Assembly (NCBI RefSeq): GCF_042408735.1 | Contig: NZ_JBHOQV010000118.1 | Span: 1 to 64,000, forward strand | From: Thermogemmatispora sp042408735 | GTDB taxonomy: Bacteria; Chloroflexota; Ktedonobacteria; Ktedonobacterales; Ktedonobacteraceae | Direction of reading: 5' to 3' | Length of the DNA: 64,000 bases | Shown here: positions 18,401 to 25,631 of the stretch, piece by piece | Layout of the letters: each line of letters begins with the position of its first letter | Numbering within the stretch: the first letter of the stretch is position 1 | Notes under the pieces: generated by a model | Told to the model about the DNA's origin: nothing | The model's database searches: none | What the model saw: only the letters and a program-made list of their open reading frames with translations | Position numbers and translations under genes: made by a program

Positions 18401-18666
18401 GCGGCAGGGATCGCGGCAGCCAGCACGGCTCCTGCCAGCGAGATAAAGGCCACCACGATCGGCGTATTTTCCCACCATGCTCCGCTGTTGATGGAGCCTG
18501 TAAGCAGGACCATGACGGTCAGATTTGGGGCCGCCCAGGCGGCTAGCCGCTGCTCGCCCCAGGCGGGAGCAGGCAGACCGGGGGCAACGGTAGTCCAGCC
18601 GAAGGTTGCCAGGGCCAGCACCGTCGTGCCCATCGTTGCCAGAAAGCAAGGAGAGCGGGTGAACAT
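15472..18666 (-). CDS. Membrane-anchored NACHT NTPase with tandem HEAT-like repeats
   Basis: A 1064-residue STAND-class NTPase. The N-terminus has hydrophobic segments at about 10-30 and 68-92, suggesting membrane anchoring with the rest in the cytoplasm. The NACHT domain shows Walker A GDPGAGKT at 216-223, Walker B LLLLDALDE near 300-308, VVTARKAGY and GNPLLLSL. After a helical linker, residues 672-1001 hold ten tandem 33-residue repeats built on AIAxALGxLGERS. The final 60 residues match the gene at the left edge. NACHT-HEAT proteins often act in immunity-like signalling, including phage defence, but no effector domain is visible. The start at 18666 follows AGAGGACAGT; upstream in-frame ATGs add 96 residues with no family features. 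Confidence 0.85.
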   Translation of the reverse strand: MFTRSPCFLATMGTTVLALATFGWTTVAPGLPAPAWGEQRLAAWAAPNLTVMVLLTGSINSGAWWENTPIVVAFISLAGAVLAAAIPAAVNLYLGRLRASQSEDEANAWRQRLSTRCLRQALEQYRSGLRVDPRLTHLQILDMNLPINLLDLYIRVRLHEETRPGYQLDEERYGRQPGGDLVDLAHGSHRYCDSQSTATLDPDEAIRRYRRSVVLGDPGAGKTTLLKYLALRSLSGQLEGLPDLPIFVELNTFVSATPSAASRNIDIIQFSARTWEERYRIPRGMALALMHARLQEGKALLLLDALDETLTGTSKDEAESTYRTVVMMIMELATRYPQVPIVVTARKAGYHQRSRLTGFRELEVLDFRPEDIRQFIQRWLALTGSRLPPEAANDLIYRLERSPRVQALAGNPLLLSLIVLLYEEQLDLPDRRVELYRRCVETLLTRWDSSRDIRRHSQFLPQHKLQLLEAIAWHFHLRGQRYFPEDELLEEIARFLPTIGLDSEQSQEIFKEIIGQHTLLKEQARGWYGFLHLTLQEYLTALYAVEHGKLSELIKRRGNPWWEEVILLYAGRVSDLSPLLQHLLGNGGRRRSSDDLFHTNLLLAGRCLAMRPAMRESGLRQEVISRLFALLTATPYPLDRRNSAEVLAEIGGEWVNMGLLHLLADEGVDVLVRDAIADALGRLGERSLALPLVHLLVDEQLDASVRYAIANALGHIGERAIVPHLLRLLSDEEIDPSVRYAIAHALGHLGERSIVPQLLNLLTDDGLDPSVRDAIAATLGQLGERSIAPQLLVLLVEEHLPLPLRHTLAAALGQLGERSIAPQLLRLLADERLPLPLRHAIAAALARLGERSLIPQLLSLLDNEYIDRSVRHAIAVALGYLGERSVIPLLLNLLADEEVELPVREAIAGALGHLGERWVVPQLLTLLADRRRGSWVREAIARALGNLGERSVGPYLLALLSDEEVELPVRCTIAHTLGQLGERSLVPQLLRLLCREEEDKYLRRTLAEAVGQLAQDQETLQTLTLLLQDGDIADAVYEALWRISRRLGLRLVPGQGCVRIEAIP
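15664..16653 (-). repeat. Ten tandem 99-bp coding repeats (33-residue HEAT-like units)
   Basis: Ten consecutive 99-bp units inside the NACHT gene, each encoding a helical pair with AIAxALGxLGERS and PQLLxLL. An eleventh, degenerate unit follows before the C-terminal tail. Divergence is mostly in the loop (DEEID, DERLP, DEEVE) and at a few helix surface positions. Confidence 0.85.
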
Positions 18667-19121
18667 ACTGTCCTCTTTTCTTGGCTTCCACGCACTGCGT
18701 CTCAACGCAGGCGGCTGCCAGCGGAGAGCTGTGAATCTGGAGTAAGCCTTGTTCAACATCAGACACATCGGACAGATCACCACCTCGTTTCCTGTCCGCT
18801 GTAGCGGGCACAGAGAACAAGACGGCAGTTCAGTGCAACCTGGCACCTCTTCCGCTCGACTATGGGCGGAAAGTAGTAGGAGGAGCAAAGGATCACAAAA
18901 ACGCAGTACAGTCTCTCCCTGGTCGGCCAGGGGAGCCAGGGCCTTTCCATGCATCCGCTCTTGCCATCGCTCGTCTGGTCCTCAGCGGCCGGGTGGGGAT
19001 AGGGTCGGGCCGGCCTGGAGGCTTAGATGGCGGGCCGCGAGAAGTCTATTTTTCCGGACGAAAGGCTGACCCTGGCTGGCCACGCCTCGCCATCCCATGG
19101 TCTCTTTGCATCCTAAAAAAG

Positions 19122-19150
19122 AGGATAGTAGTTAGTTTGTTATTTGTCAA
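19122..19150 (-). promoter_or_regulatory. Candidate promoter for the NACHT gene
   Basis: On the minus strand: TTGACA (19145-19150), 17 bp, TATCCT (19122-19127). It lies in an AT-rich island (about 19110-19260), unlike the surrounding DNA. The NACHT start is about 450 bp downstream; 18667-19121 shows no other gene, so this would give a long leader. Confidence 0.5.
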
Positions 19151-19266
19151 AATAATTCCGCTATATGGAACTATACTTTATTCCTGTGGTTATATTTGGG
19201 AAGAAGGACTTCTGTAGACTGATCAACAGCGAGAAAAGAAAGCATGTTTAGCTTAGAAAGCCGAGG

Positions 19267-19313
19267 AAAAACGCTGATGCTGTTCCCACATTTCACAGGA
19301 ACAGCATCAGCGT
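19267..19313 (-). terminator. Strong terminator of the first S53 protease gene
   Basis: Perfect 16-bp inverted repeat ACGCTGATGCTGTTCC (19271-19286) and GGAACAGCATCAGCGT (19298-19313) with an 11-nt loop. The A-run at its left becomes a U-run on the minus strand. It lies 68 bp after the protease stop. Confidence 0.85.
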
Positions 19314-19380
19314 GGCACGGACCAGACTGGGGATGGTTCACCGGAGGGGAGGCCGCCAGGCTCACCCTCCGGGTCCTCTC

Positions 19381-20760
19381 TCAGAGTGGGCGCATGGGGG
19401 CAGACGAGGGTGGCTGGATCAAGAGCGGGAGAAGCTTCGCCACGCGCGGCGTGCCCAGGCCGGTCACGGCATCCCAGCCGGGGCCGGCGCTGTAGCCCTG
19501 GATCGCCACGGCATTGCCCTGCCCGTCCTGGCCGACGAAGGTATTATCGCCCGAGGTAATGTCGTGGAAAGCCTGGGTATAGACATTGGAGCGTCCGATC
19601 GCGTAGAGAGCGGGATTCAGGTTGCCCAGACGGTGGCCAGCCATTTGAGCAGCCAGAGCGGCGATCCCGGCCCACTGGGGAGAGCCAGCGCTGGTACCGC
19701 CGAAGCGGAAGACCAGGTCTTCGCCCTGGCCCGAGGAACTCCAGACCACCAGCACGCCGCTATCGATGCCGGCATTGAAGGCCACATCTGGCAGGCCACG
19801 ATAGCCGCCGATCTGAGCCAGGCCGTTTTGATAATCTGGCCGGGGATACGTGGTGCTGAAGCCCCCACCGCTGGCCGCCTGATACTGAGGCTCATCCCAG
19901 GCTTCTTCACCCTGATAGCTGCCCTGGGCGCCGTTCGCCTCCAGCAGCGTTCCCCCGACAGCCGTCACCAGGGGATCGCTGGCCGGCGAGGAGACGCTCA
20001 GGAAGTAGGAATTGCCGTCGCAGGTGTACTGGGCGGCCCCCTGGTCCCCAGAGGCAGCAAAGAGCGTCATGCCCTGCGCCACAGCTTTGGCGAACAGCTC
20101 ATGCTCCTGCTTGAGCAGCTGGGGATCGACACAGCTCTCACCCTCACCAAAGCTCTGGGAGATGATATCGCCCAGGTTGTGCTCGATCGCGTAGCGCGTC
20201 GCGTTCAGCACATCGATGTCCTGATTAGACTTGGCCAGGACCAGCGTGATGGCCGCATCCGGCGCGATCGCATGGGCCCACTCCACATCGAGGCTGATCT
20301 CGGCGGCCCAGCCGACCTGCGTGTTGTCGAAGGGATTGAAAGGTGGAAGGCCATCGGGCGCCACAATGGTAAGGCTGGGCGGGTCCGGCAGGCCGAAGAG
20401 CGTGTCGAAGGTGTGCAGGTCATGGCGGATCGTCGGACTCTGGTAGGCGTCGATGATCACGATGGTGTGCCCTTTGCCGGTAATCCCCTTAGCTAAAACT
20501 GGGGCGATCTCGTAGGCGGCTTGAATCTGCTTCGGCCCAAAGCAGGTAGCCGGATTCGTCGTCTGGCATGGGAAGGTGCGGTCCTTATTGACCGCGCCGG
20601 CATAGACGTACTCGGGCCGGTTGATGACGTAGTGTGGTTTGGCCGCCTGCGCGATCTGGTCGGCATAGAAGTGGATCAGCGTCCCTACCAGCAAGCCACA
20701 CAGGACAATGGCGGTGGCTACCAGGTGCGGCAGCCAGCGCGTAATGGGGCTTCTCTCCAT
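19381..20760 (-). CDS. Secreted S53 (sedolisin/kumamolisin-like) protease, copy 1
   Basis: A 459-residue serine-carboxyl peptidase, likely exported and active in acid. An N-terminal hydrophobic helix at 12-32 is a signal peptide or anchor. The catalytic residues are Glu154 and Asp158 (EISLD), oxyanion Asp239 (AASGDQGA) and nucleophile Ser357 (FGGTSAGSP). The C-terminal HDITSGDN and WDAVTGLGTP fit the calcium site. The long pro-kumamolisin activation domain normally before the catalytic domain is absent: only about 50 residues separate the signal from it. AAGGAGG lies 11 bp before the ATG at 20760. Copy 2 lies just upstream and is about two-thirds identical by eye. Confidence 0.92.
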   Translation of the reverse strand: MERSPITRWLPHLVATAIVLCGLLVGTLIHFYADQIAQAAKPHYVINRPEYVYAGAVNKDRTFPCQTTNPATCFGPKQIQAAYEIAPVLAKGITGKGHTIVIIDAYQSPTIRHDLHTFDTLFGLPDPPSLTIVAPDGLPPFNPFDNTQVGWAAEISLDVEWAHAIAPDAAITLVLAKSNQDIDVLNATRYAIEHNLGDIISQSFGEGESCVDPQLLKQEHELFAKAVAQGMTLFAASGDQGAAQYTCDGNSYFLSVSSPASDPLVTAVGGTLLEANGAQGSYQGEEAWDEPQYQAASGGGFSTTYPRPDYQNGLAQIGGYRGLPDVAFNAGIDSGVLVVWSSSGQGEDLVFRFGGTSAGSPQWAGIAALAAQMAGHRLGNLNPALYAIGRSNVYTQAFHDITSGDNTFVGQDGQGNAVAIQGYSAGPGWDAVTGLGTPRVAKLLPLLIQPPSSAPMRPL

Positions 20761-20878
20761 GAGAATTGTGACCTCCTTGTGAGCTAAACGGGACAATGTG
20801 CGCCGCGATCGATACCTTGCGGCACCCCATCGATCCTAGTGTAGGAGGCCACAACCGCTTTTGAATAGCTAAAAACAG

Positions 20879-20896
20879 TTAAAATATGGTTAAAAT
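20879..20896. repeat. Paired TTAAAAT direct repeats upstream of S53 copy 1
   Basis: TTAAAAT at 20879-20885 and 20890-20896, again 11 bp apart. A further GTTAAG lies at 20905. The pair is about 120-136 bp upstream of the ATG at 20760. The rest of 20761-21025 is AT-rich and non-coding. Confidence 0.45.
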
Positions 20897-21025
20897 GTAT
20901 CATAGTTAAGTAGATGTTTATTGGATACAGAAATGTCTATTTTTATATTAATGACGAGATAGATGATAAGGATGGGATTACTGATGGGGTAAGAGAGGTA
21001 TATGACAGGGAGAGGGGAGGGGCTG

Positions 21026-21061
21026 AAAAAAGGGGACAGGAAGACCAGCCTTCCTGTCCCC
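21026..21061 (-). terminator. Terminator of the second S53 protease gene
   Basis: Perfect 12-bp inverted repeat GGGGACAGGAAG (21032-21043) and CTTCCTGTCCCC (21050-21061) with a 6-nt loop. A run of A at 21026-21031 becomes a U-run on the minus strand. It lies 63 bp after the stop of copy 2. Confidence 0.85.
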
Positions 21062-21123
21062 CTTTGGCCATGTGGTCTGATTGCCGACCTGCCAGGGGCC
21101 GACCTGGCGAGGGGTTGGACGGG

Positions 21124-22527
21124 TTATAGAGAGCGAGCGCGCGCCAGATCGGGGCCCGTGGTGCCGCAGCCGAAGGCTACCAGCAGTGGCAGGAGATTGG
21201 CCACGCGAGGCGTTCCCCAACCGGTCACGGGGTCCCAGCCCTTAGCGGCGGAGTAGCCATTGACCGTCACCGAGTTGCCATTGACATCGGTGCCCGTAAA
21301 GGTATTGTTCCCCGTCGTGATATCATGGAAGGCCCGCGCATAGAGCGGCGAATGGCCAATCAGGTAGAAGGCGGGGTTAAGGAAGCCTACACGATGATGG
21401 CCGAGCTGATCGGCCAGGGCTACGATTCCGGCCCACTGGGGGGAGCCGGCGCTCGTACCGCCGAAGCGGAAGACCAGGTCTTGCCCGAGGCCCGACGAGC
21501 TCCACACAGCCAGTACGCCGCCATCGATCGCCGCGTTATAGGCCACGTCGGGCACTCCGCGATAGCGACCGATTCCAGCGGTGCCGATCTGGTAGAACGG
21601 CTTCCGATAGACGGTGCTGAAGCCGCCGCCGCTGGCCGCCTCATACTGGGGTTCATTCCAGGCCGTCTCGCTCTGGTAGGCGCCAGTCTGGCCATCGGCG
21701 ACCAGTTGCGTGCCGCCGACACCCGTCACCAGGGGATCGCTGGCCGGCGAACTCGCGCTCAGGAAATAGGAATTGCCGTCACAGGTTGGCTGGGCCGCAC
21801 CCTGATCACCCGAGGAGGCGAAGAGCGTAATGCCCTTGAGGGTGGCCTCGAGGAACAGCTCATGCTCCTGCTTGAGCAGCTTGGGATCGACGCAGCTCTC
21901 TCCCTCACCGAAGCTCTGGGAGATCACATCGCCCAGGTTATGGCGGATGGCGTAGCGTGTCGCGCTGAGAATATCCGTGTCCTGGTTGGTCTTGGCCAGC
22001 ACCAGCACGATGTGGGCGTCAGGAGCGATAGCGTGGGCCCACTCCACATCGAGGGTGATCTCGCCTGCCCAGCCCACCTGGTTGGCATCGTTAGGATCGA
22101 AGGGAGTCAATCCGTCCGGTGCGATGATAGTGAAGGAAGGATCGGGCAGCCCAAAGATGGAGTCAAATGTCTGCAGATCGTGGCTGATGGTCGGGCTTTG
22201 GTAGGCATCAATAATGACGATGCTTCTTCCTTTTCCTGTAATCCCTCTATTCAGAAGAGGCGTGATTTCATAGGCTTCGCGGATCTGCTTGGGGCCGTAG
22301 CACCTGGGTGGCGTCGTCGTCTGACAACTGAAGGTCGTATCGCTGCGGGCGACTCCGACATACTCGTACTGCGGATGGACTACAGCAAAGCCGTGTAGAC
22401 GGTGGGCCGTCAGTGTCGCCGCGCTCGCCCCCCCACTCAGACCAAGGCTGAGCGCCAGCATTGCGCTGATGGCTACTGCGGTAATAAGCAGGCGCGAGAA
22501 CCGACGGACGAGAGGTAGATCTTTCAT
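21124..22527 (-). CDS. Secreted S53 (sedolisin/kumamolisin-like) protease, copy 2
   Basis: A 467-residue paralogue of the gene at 19381-20760. It has a clear signal peptide (residues 8-37, cleavage near ASAA). Catalytic residues are Glu156 and Asp160 (EITLD), Asp241 (ASSGDQGA) and Ser359 (GGTSAGSP). As in copy 1, the pro-kumamolisin domain is missing. Shared FGEGESCVDP and QPTCDGNSYF segments give paired cysteines that could form disulfides. The ATG at 22527 follows GGGGGTCAG; a longer reading to 22635 has no family match. Each copy has its own terminator, so they are a tandem duplication, not an operon. The 418-bp gap upstream holds AT-rich DNA and a weak TATACT. Confidence 0.92.
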   Translation of the reverse strand: MKDLPLVRRFSRLLITAVAISAMLALSLGLSGGASAATLTAHRLHGFAVVHPQYEYVGVARSDTTFSCQTTTPPRCYGPKQIREAYEITPLLNRGITGKGRSIVIIDAYQSPTISHDLQTFDSIFGLPDPSFTIIAPDGLTPFDPNDANQVGWAGEITLDVEWAHAIAPDAHIVLVLAKTNQDTDILSATRYAIRHNLGDVISQSFGEGESCVDPKLLKQEHELFLEATLKGITLFASSGDQGAAQPTCDGNSYFLSASSPASDPLVTGVGGTQLVADGQTGAYQSETAWNEPQYEAASGGGFSTVYRKPFYQIGTAGIGRYRGVPDVAYNAAIDGGVLAVWSSSGLGQDLVFRFGGTSAGSPQWAGIVALADQLGHHRVGFLNPAFYLIGHSPLYARAFHDITTGNNTFTGTDVNGNSVTVNGYSAAKGWDPVTGWGTPRVANLLPLLVAFGCGTTGPDLARARSL

Positions 22528-22944
22528 GAATGTCTGACCCCCTTTTTCAGAACATAGTGCCTTAAGACAGTAGAGAAAACTCGTGCCTGGTGCGGATAGA
22601 GGGGAATAGGAATGGCACCCGCTTATAGTATACATGGTCTTCCTGCTTTTTTTAAAGAGGAACAGGTTGATAGATGGTAAAGATCTACCTTAAGAAATCT
22701 TAACATATGGCGCTTAATTGTCGGCTCGCTTGCTTAAAGGCAAGAGCTTCCCTTGCCGTCCTCCGCGCCTCCTCTGCGGGCTTCACTCGTGCTCTAAAGT
22801 CGCTGTCGGGACCAAAGGCTCGCCTCCTGGCTGGCTGCGTCACTTCCTCGCCGGGCCGTTCGTATACTGAAAAAGAAGGATAAAAGGAGTGCAGAAGACG
22901 GGTGGTCTGCAGGATCACCCTGGTGAGGAAGGAGTGGTTTGACC

Positions 22945-23913
22945 ATGACCGGGTCACTGGAGAGACCCACGCTGCGCGATCCCCAGCCTGGCAAGGAGCC
23001 GGCTGCTGGGCCGATGCCCCAGGTTGAGGCGGCCCAGGGTGAGAGGGGGGCAGTGGTGGAGAAGCAAGAAGAGGTGGAGGAGAAGACTCTGCTCCAGCAA
23101 GCAGCGACCGCTGCTGAGGCCGACGGGAGGCTACAGGCTGGTGAAATAAATCTGGCGGAGGCTACTCTGAAGCGTGAAGCCGTAGCCGCTCCTCGACAGG
23201 AGCAGGAGGCGCTCGTGGTGCCGTCGCTGGAGGCGGTACCGGCTGATCATCGTGAAGATACTCTCCCGCTCAAGCGCCCTGCTGAGGACAGTTCGGGGTC
23301 GCAGGCAGCCTTCCACAGTGCGCCGACGCTGCCGGTCCTGCCGCAGGAACCGCCCGGCCTTGCCCGGCACTTGCCAGGCCAATCTCGAGGCTGGCGCCCT
23401 CCAGGCGCGCGCCGACGACCCTCTCAGGGTACAGCGGGCGGCTCCACTTTCACAAAGCTCTCGCTGGCAGCCCTCATTGCTTCTTTGCTTTTGCTGCTGG
23501 CGAGCCTTGGTCTGCTGGTTTATCTTTTAAGCGTGCTGGCGGCGCGCGAGGGTCTTCCTCCTGCCTCGCTCATCTCGGCGACCGTCGACGGCAAGTCAGC
23601 AGATAGAGAGCACGGCCAGGGCAGCGCAACCATTGAGCTGGCGCTCTTCCCTCAGACCTTCAGTCCGGCCAACTGTCTTCCCGATAATGGCTATCGCTGC
23701 ACTGCAACACTGATGGCCAGCGGGCCGGCGGGCAGCGTGCGCTGGCAAGCCTGGGCTCAGGGCGTCGCGGCCCGCTTCAACCCTGGCAGCGGCAGTATCG
23801 AGCCTGGGCAGCAGCAGCAAGTCATCATCTATCTCCCGGCGACCTGTCCGGTCTCTGGAAAACTGATCTTCTCCTGGAATAACCGCCAGCTCAGTGTGCC
23901 CTGGAGCTGCTAA
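22945..23913 (+). CDS. Single-TM protein with cytoplasmic low-complexity arm and extracytoplasmic domain
   Basis: A 322-residue protein I cannot assign to a named family. Residues 1-165 are Glu/Gln/Pro-rich and probably disordered in the cytoplasm. A membrane helix lies at about 172-200 (LIASLLLLLASLGLLVYLL). The C-terminal 120 residues outside contain four cysteines, probably two disulfides, and the phrase NPGSGSIEPGQQQQVIIYLP, which recalls the P-SG-L--G pattern of the BACON-like repeats at 6.7-8.8 kb. The ATG at 22945 is 10 bp after AAGGAG; an in-frame TTG two codons upstream is the alternative. Confidence 0.7.
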   Translation: MTGSLERPTLRDPQPGKEPAAGPMPQVEAAQGERGAVVEKQEEVEEKTLLQQAATAAEADGRLQAGEINLAEATLKREAVAAPRQEQEALVVPSLEAVPADHREDTLPLKRPAEDSSGSQAAFHSAPTLPVLPQEPPGLARHLPGQSRGWRPPGARRRPSQGTAGGSTFTKLSLAALIASLLLLLASLGLLVYLLSVLAAREGLPPASLISATVDGKSADREHGQGSATIELALFPQTFSPANCLPDNGYRCTATLMASGPAGSVRWQAWAQGVAARFNPGSGSIEPGQQQQVIIYLPATCPVSGKLIFSWNNRQLSVPWSC

Positions 23914-23962
23914 AGGGCCGCCGGTAGCAGGCTGCCCGGGCCGACCCGCTGCGACCTTTGGT

Positions 23963-23986
23963 CCTGGTCGGCTCTGCCCGACCAGG
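23963..23986. terminator. Hairpin between convergent genes
   Basis: Perfect 9-bp inverted repeat CCTGGTCGG and CCGACCAGG with a CTCTGC loop, 50 bp after the plus-strand stop and 19 bp after the minus-strand stop at 24005. No U-run on either side, so termination is likely but not certain. Confidence 0.5.
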
Positions 23987-24004
23987 CCGTCCGCCCGCCT
24001 CAGC

Positions 24005-24301
24005 TCAGCGAGGCAGATCGGGGCGTGATTTGCGCAGCCGCAGCCAGCCTTTCTCTTTGGGTAGCTCCTCCTGGCTGTTCTGCCCTTGGGGCTTAAGCCC
24101 CATCTGCTCCAGGAAACGAATCCCCGTTTCACTCCAGGTAACGCCCGCGGCCAGCTCAATAACTTGATCGCTGCGCACGGGAACCGGACGGTAGCCCGGC
24201 GGCGGCTCTGTAGCTTGCGGCCCCGGGCGCGACGTCGGCCACTGTGGGTATTTCGGCGCGACGACCGGTACTTGTGACGGCTTTACCTTTTCCAGCTCCA
24301 T
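24005..24301 (-). CDS. Small hypothetical protein (98 aa)
   Basis: Not recognised. The first 45 residues are Pro-rich (PSQVPVVAPKYPQWPTSRPG), then a short predicted fold, IELAAGVTWSETGIRFLEQMG, and a basic Arg/Lys-rich tail. No membrane segment or Cys. AGAAGGTGG lies about 10 bp before the ATG, which supports translation. It is monocistronic, convergent with the anchored protein at 22945-23913 and divergent from the sigma factor gene. Confidence 0.55.
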   Translation of the reverse strand: MELEKVKPSQVPVVAPKYPQWPTSRPGPQATEPPPGYRPVPVRSDQVIELAAGVTWSETGIRFLEQMGLKPQGQNSQEELPKEKGWLRLRKSRPDLPR

Positions 24302-24814
24302 CGCAGTTGACCACCTTCTTTCTCTATGTTCGCGGTCTCAAAAAGCGTGGCAGCGCACAAAAGGTGTGACGAGCGGAGCGCGCTGTCGACGCTGGAGAAC
24401 AATCCTCAGTCCTGGTCGATAGTCTCTATCTTAATCTATCTAAAGGAAGGAGAGACAGGTCGTCCAGCTAGATGATAGCGCAAAGCCGGCGCCTCGTCCA
24501 TAGCTGTGGCGTGGCCGTCCTGGTCCGACCCAGTTACCTGGAAAGAGTTAGCCTTCGGCTTGGAGGCGAGCCGGTGGAAAGGCTGTTGGCTGTCAGCTTG
24601 CTGGGGGCCAATCTTTCTGCTCTGCTGCCGCGGAGCGGAATAGATGCTGATCTTCTCGCCTTAGGGAGCCGGAACTGCCCTTGGGGCTTCCGTTTTGCGC
24701 GGTCTCAGAAAGAACAAGAGAGTAGGACAGTTACCCATAAGGAAGCGTGCTAACTGCCATGCCTGGGGAAACAGGACCGGATCAGTTGAAACAAGACAAG
24801 GGGAGAGCATAGGC
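24302..24814. other. Intergenic leader of the sigma factor gene
   Basis: No convincing gene. An ORF at 24472-24753 lacks a well-placed ribosome site and any recognisable fold. Short pyrimidine-rich repeats (TCTCTATCTTAATCTATCT) at 24423-24441 are the only visible structure. Confidence 0.4.
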
Positions 24815-25618
24815 ATGATCGACCTGCAGGACCCCGCTCTCAGGGAGCAATTGCGGCGCAGGACCCCGGAGGGTCGCTATGTGATCAGCGAAGCCGAGCT
24901 GGTGCTGGCGATCCGCGCCTGTAAGGCTCGGGGGGAGAGTGAGCGTGTCCAGCTCCTCAGCGAGGAGCTGGTTGAGCGCTGCGCGCCGGAGTTCCAGCGG
25001 CGCACCCAGGGGCTGCGTCACCGGCCCGAGCTGCGCGAGGAAGCGATTGCCAACATGTTCGAGCATCTCCTGCGCGAGGCCCTGGATCCACAAGAGCTGT
25101 TTATGACCCAGAATTTCCCACACTATTTGCGCTGTCTCTGTGCCGATGAGTTTATGCGCGTTCTGCGTCAGGAAGGGCTACATTATCGGCGCGATAGCGA
25201 GGGGCGTCCGCTGGGGCAGCCTCAGCACATCCCGCGTGCCCTGGTGGAGTCGCTCCAGGCCAGTCCCTCGGAAGAGGAAGGGTCGCCCGGCGCCGACGTG
25301 GCGGATCCCCAGGATGCCTATGAGCGCCTGCATGCCGTTGAGGAGAGCATGCGCATTCTCACCTATCTCTCGGATCCGCTCGATCGGAAGATCATGGTGC
25401 TGCGCGTCTTCCAGAGCTTGAAGTGGGACGACATCGCGCAGCTTTGTCAGCGAACTGAGCGCACGGTGCGCCTGCGCTACGAGAAGGCCCGGGCCTATCT
25501 GCGGGCCTGCCTTGATCGCGAGCAGGGGCAGGATGCGACTCAGGTGCGTCAGCAGCCCCATCAGCGACGACCAGCGCAGCATACACCCACGACTCAGGGG
25601 CAGAACCAGCAAAGGTGA
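24815..25618 (+). CDS. ECF-like RNA polymerase sigma factor
   Basis: A 267-residue sigma-70 family protein. A region-2-like segment is at about 65-130 (ELREEAIANMFEHLLREAL, then FPHYLRCLCADEFMRVLRQ), where core RNA polymerase would bind. A region-4 HTH lies at about 185-235 (DRKIMVLRVFQSLKWDDIAQ with QRTERTVRLRYEKARAYL). A Gln-rich tail follows. It is longer than usual ECF factors because of an acidic linker between regions 2 and 4. The ATG at 24815 follows GGGGAG; a longer reading to 24695 adds a basic stretch with no sigma match. The HTH gene starts 13 bp downstream, so the two form an operon. Confidence 0.78.
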   Translation: MIDLQDPALREQLRRRTPEGRYVISEAELVLAIRACKARGESERVQLLSEELVERCAPEFQRRTQGLRHRPELREEAIANMFEHLLREALDPQELFMTQNFPHYLRCLCADEFMRVLRQEGLHYRRDSEGRPLGQPQHIPRALVESLQASPSEEEGSPGADVADPQDAYERLHAVEESMRILTYLSDPLDRKIMVLRVFQSLKWDDIAQLCQRTERTVRLRYEKARAYLRACLDREQGQDATQVRQQPHQRRPAQHTPTTQGQNQQR

Positions 25619-25631
25619 GGAGGCGTCAACT

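Noticed and set aside
21325..22398. 357-residue plus-strand ORF opposite S53 copy 2
   Set aside because: A parallel shadow exists opposite copy 1, as expected when paralogues share codon use. No independent features.
24472..24753. 93-residue plus-strand ORF before the sigma gene
   Set aside because: The nearest AAGGAAGGAG is about 20 bp from the ATG, and no fold or family is recognisable.
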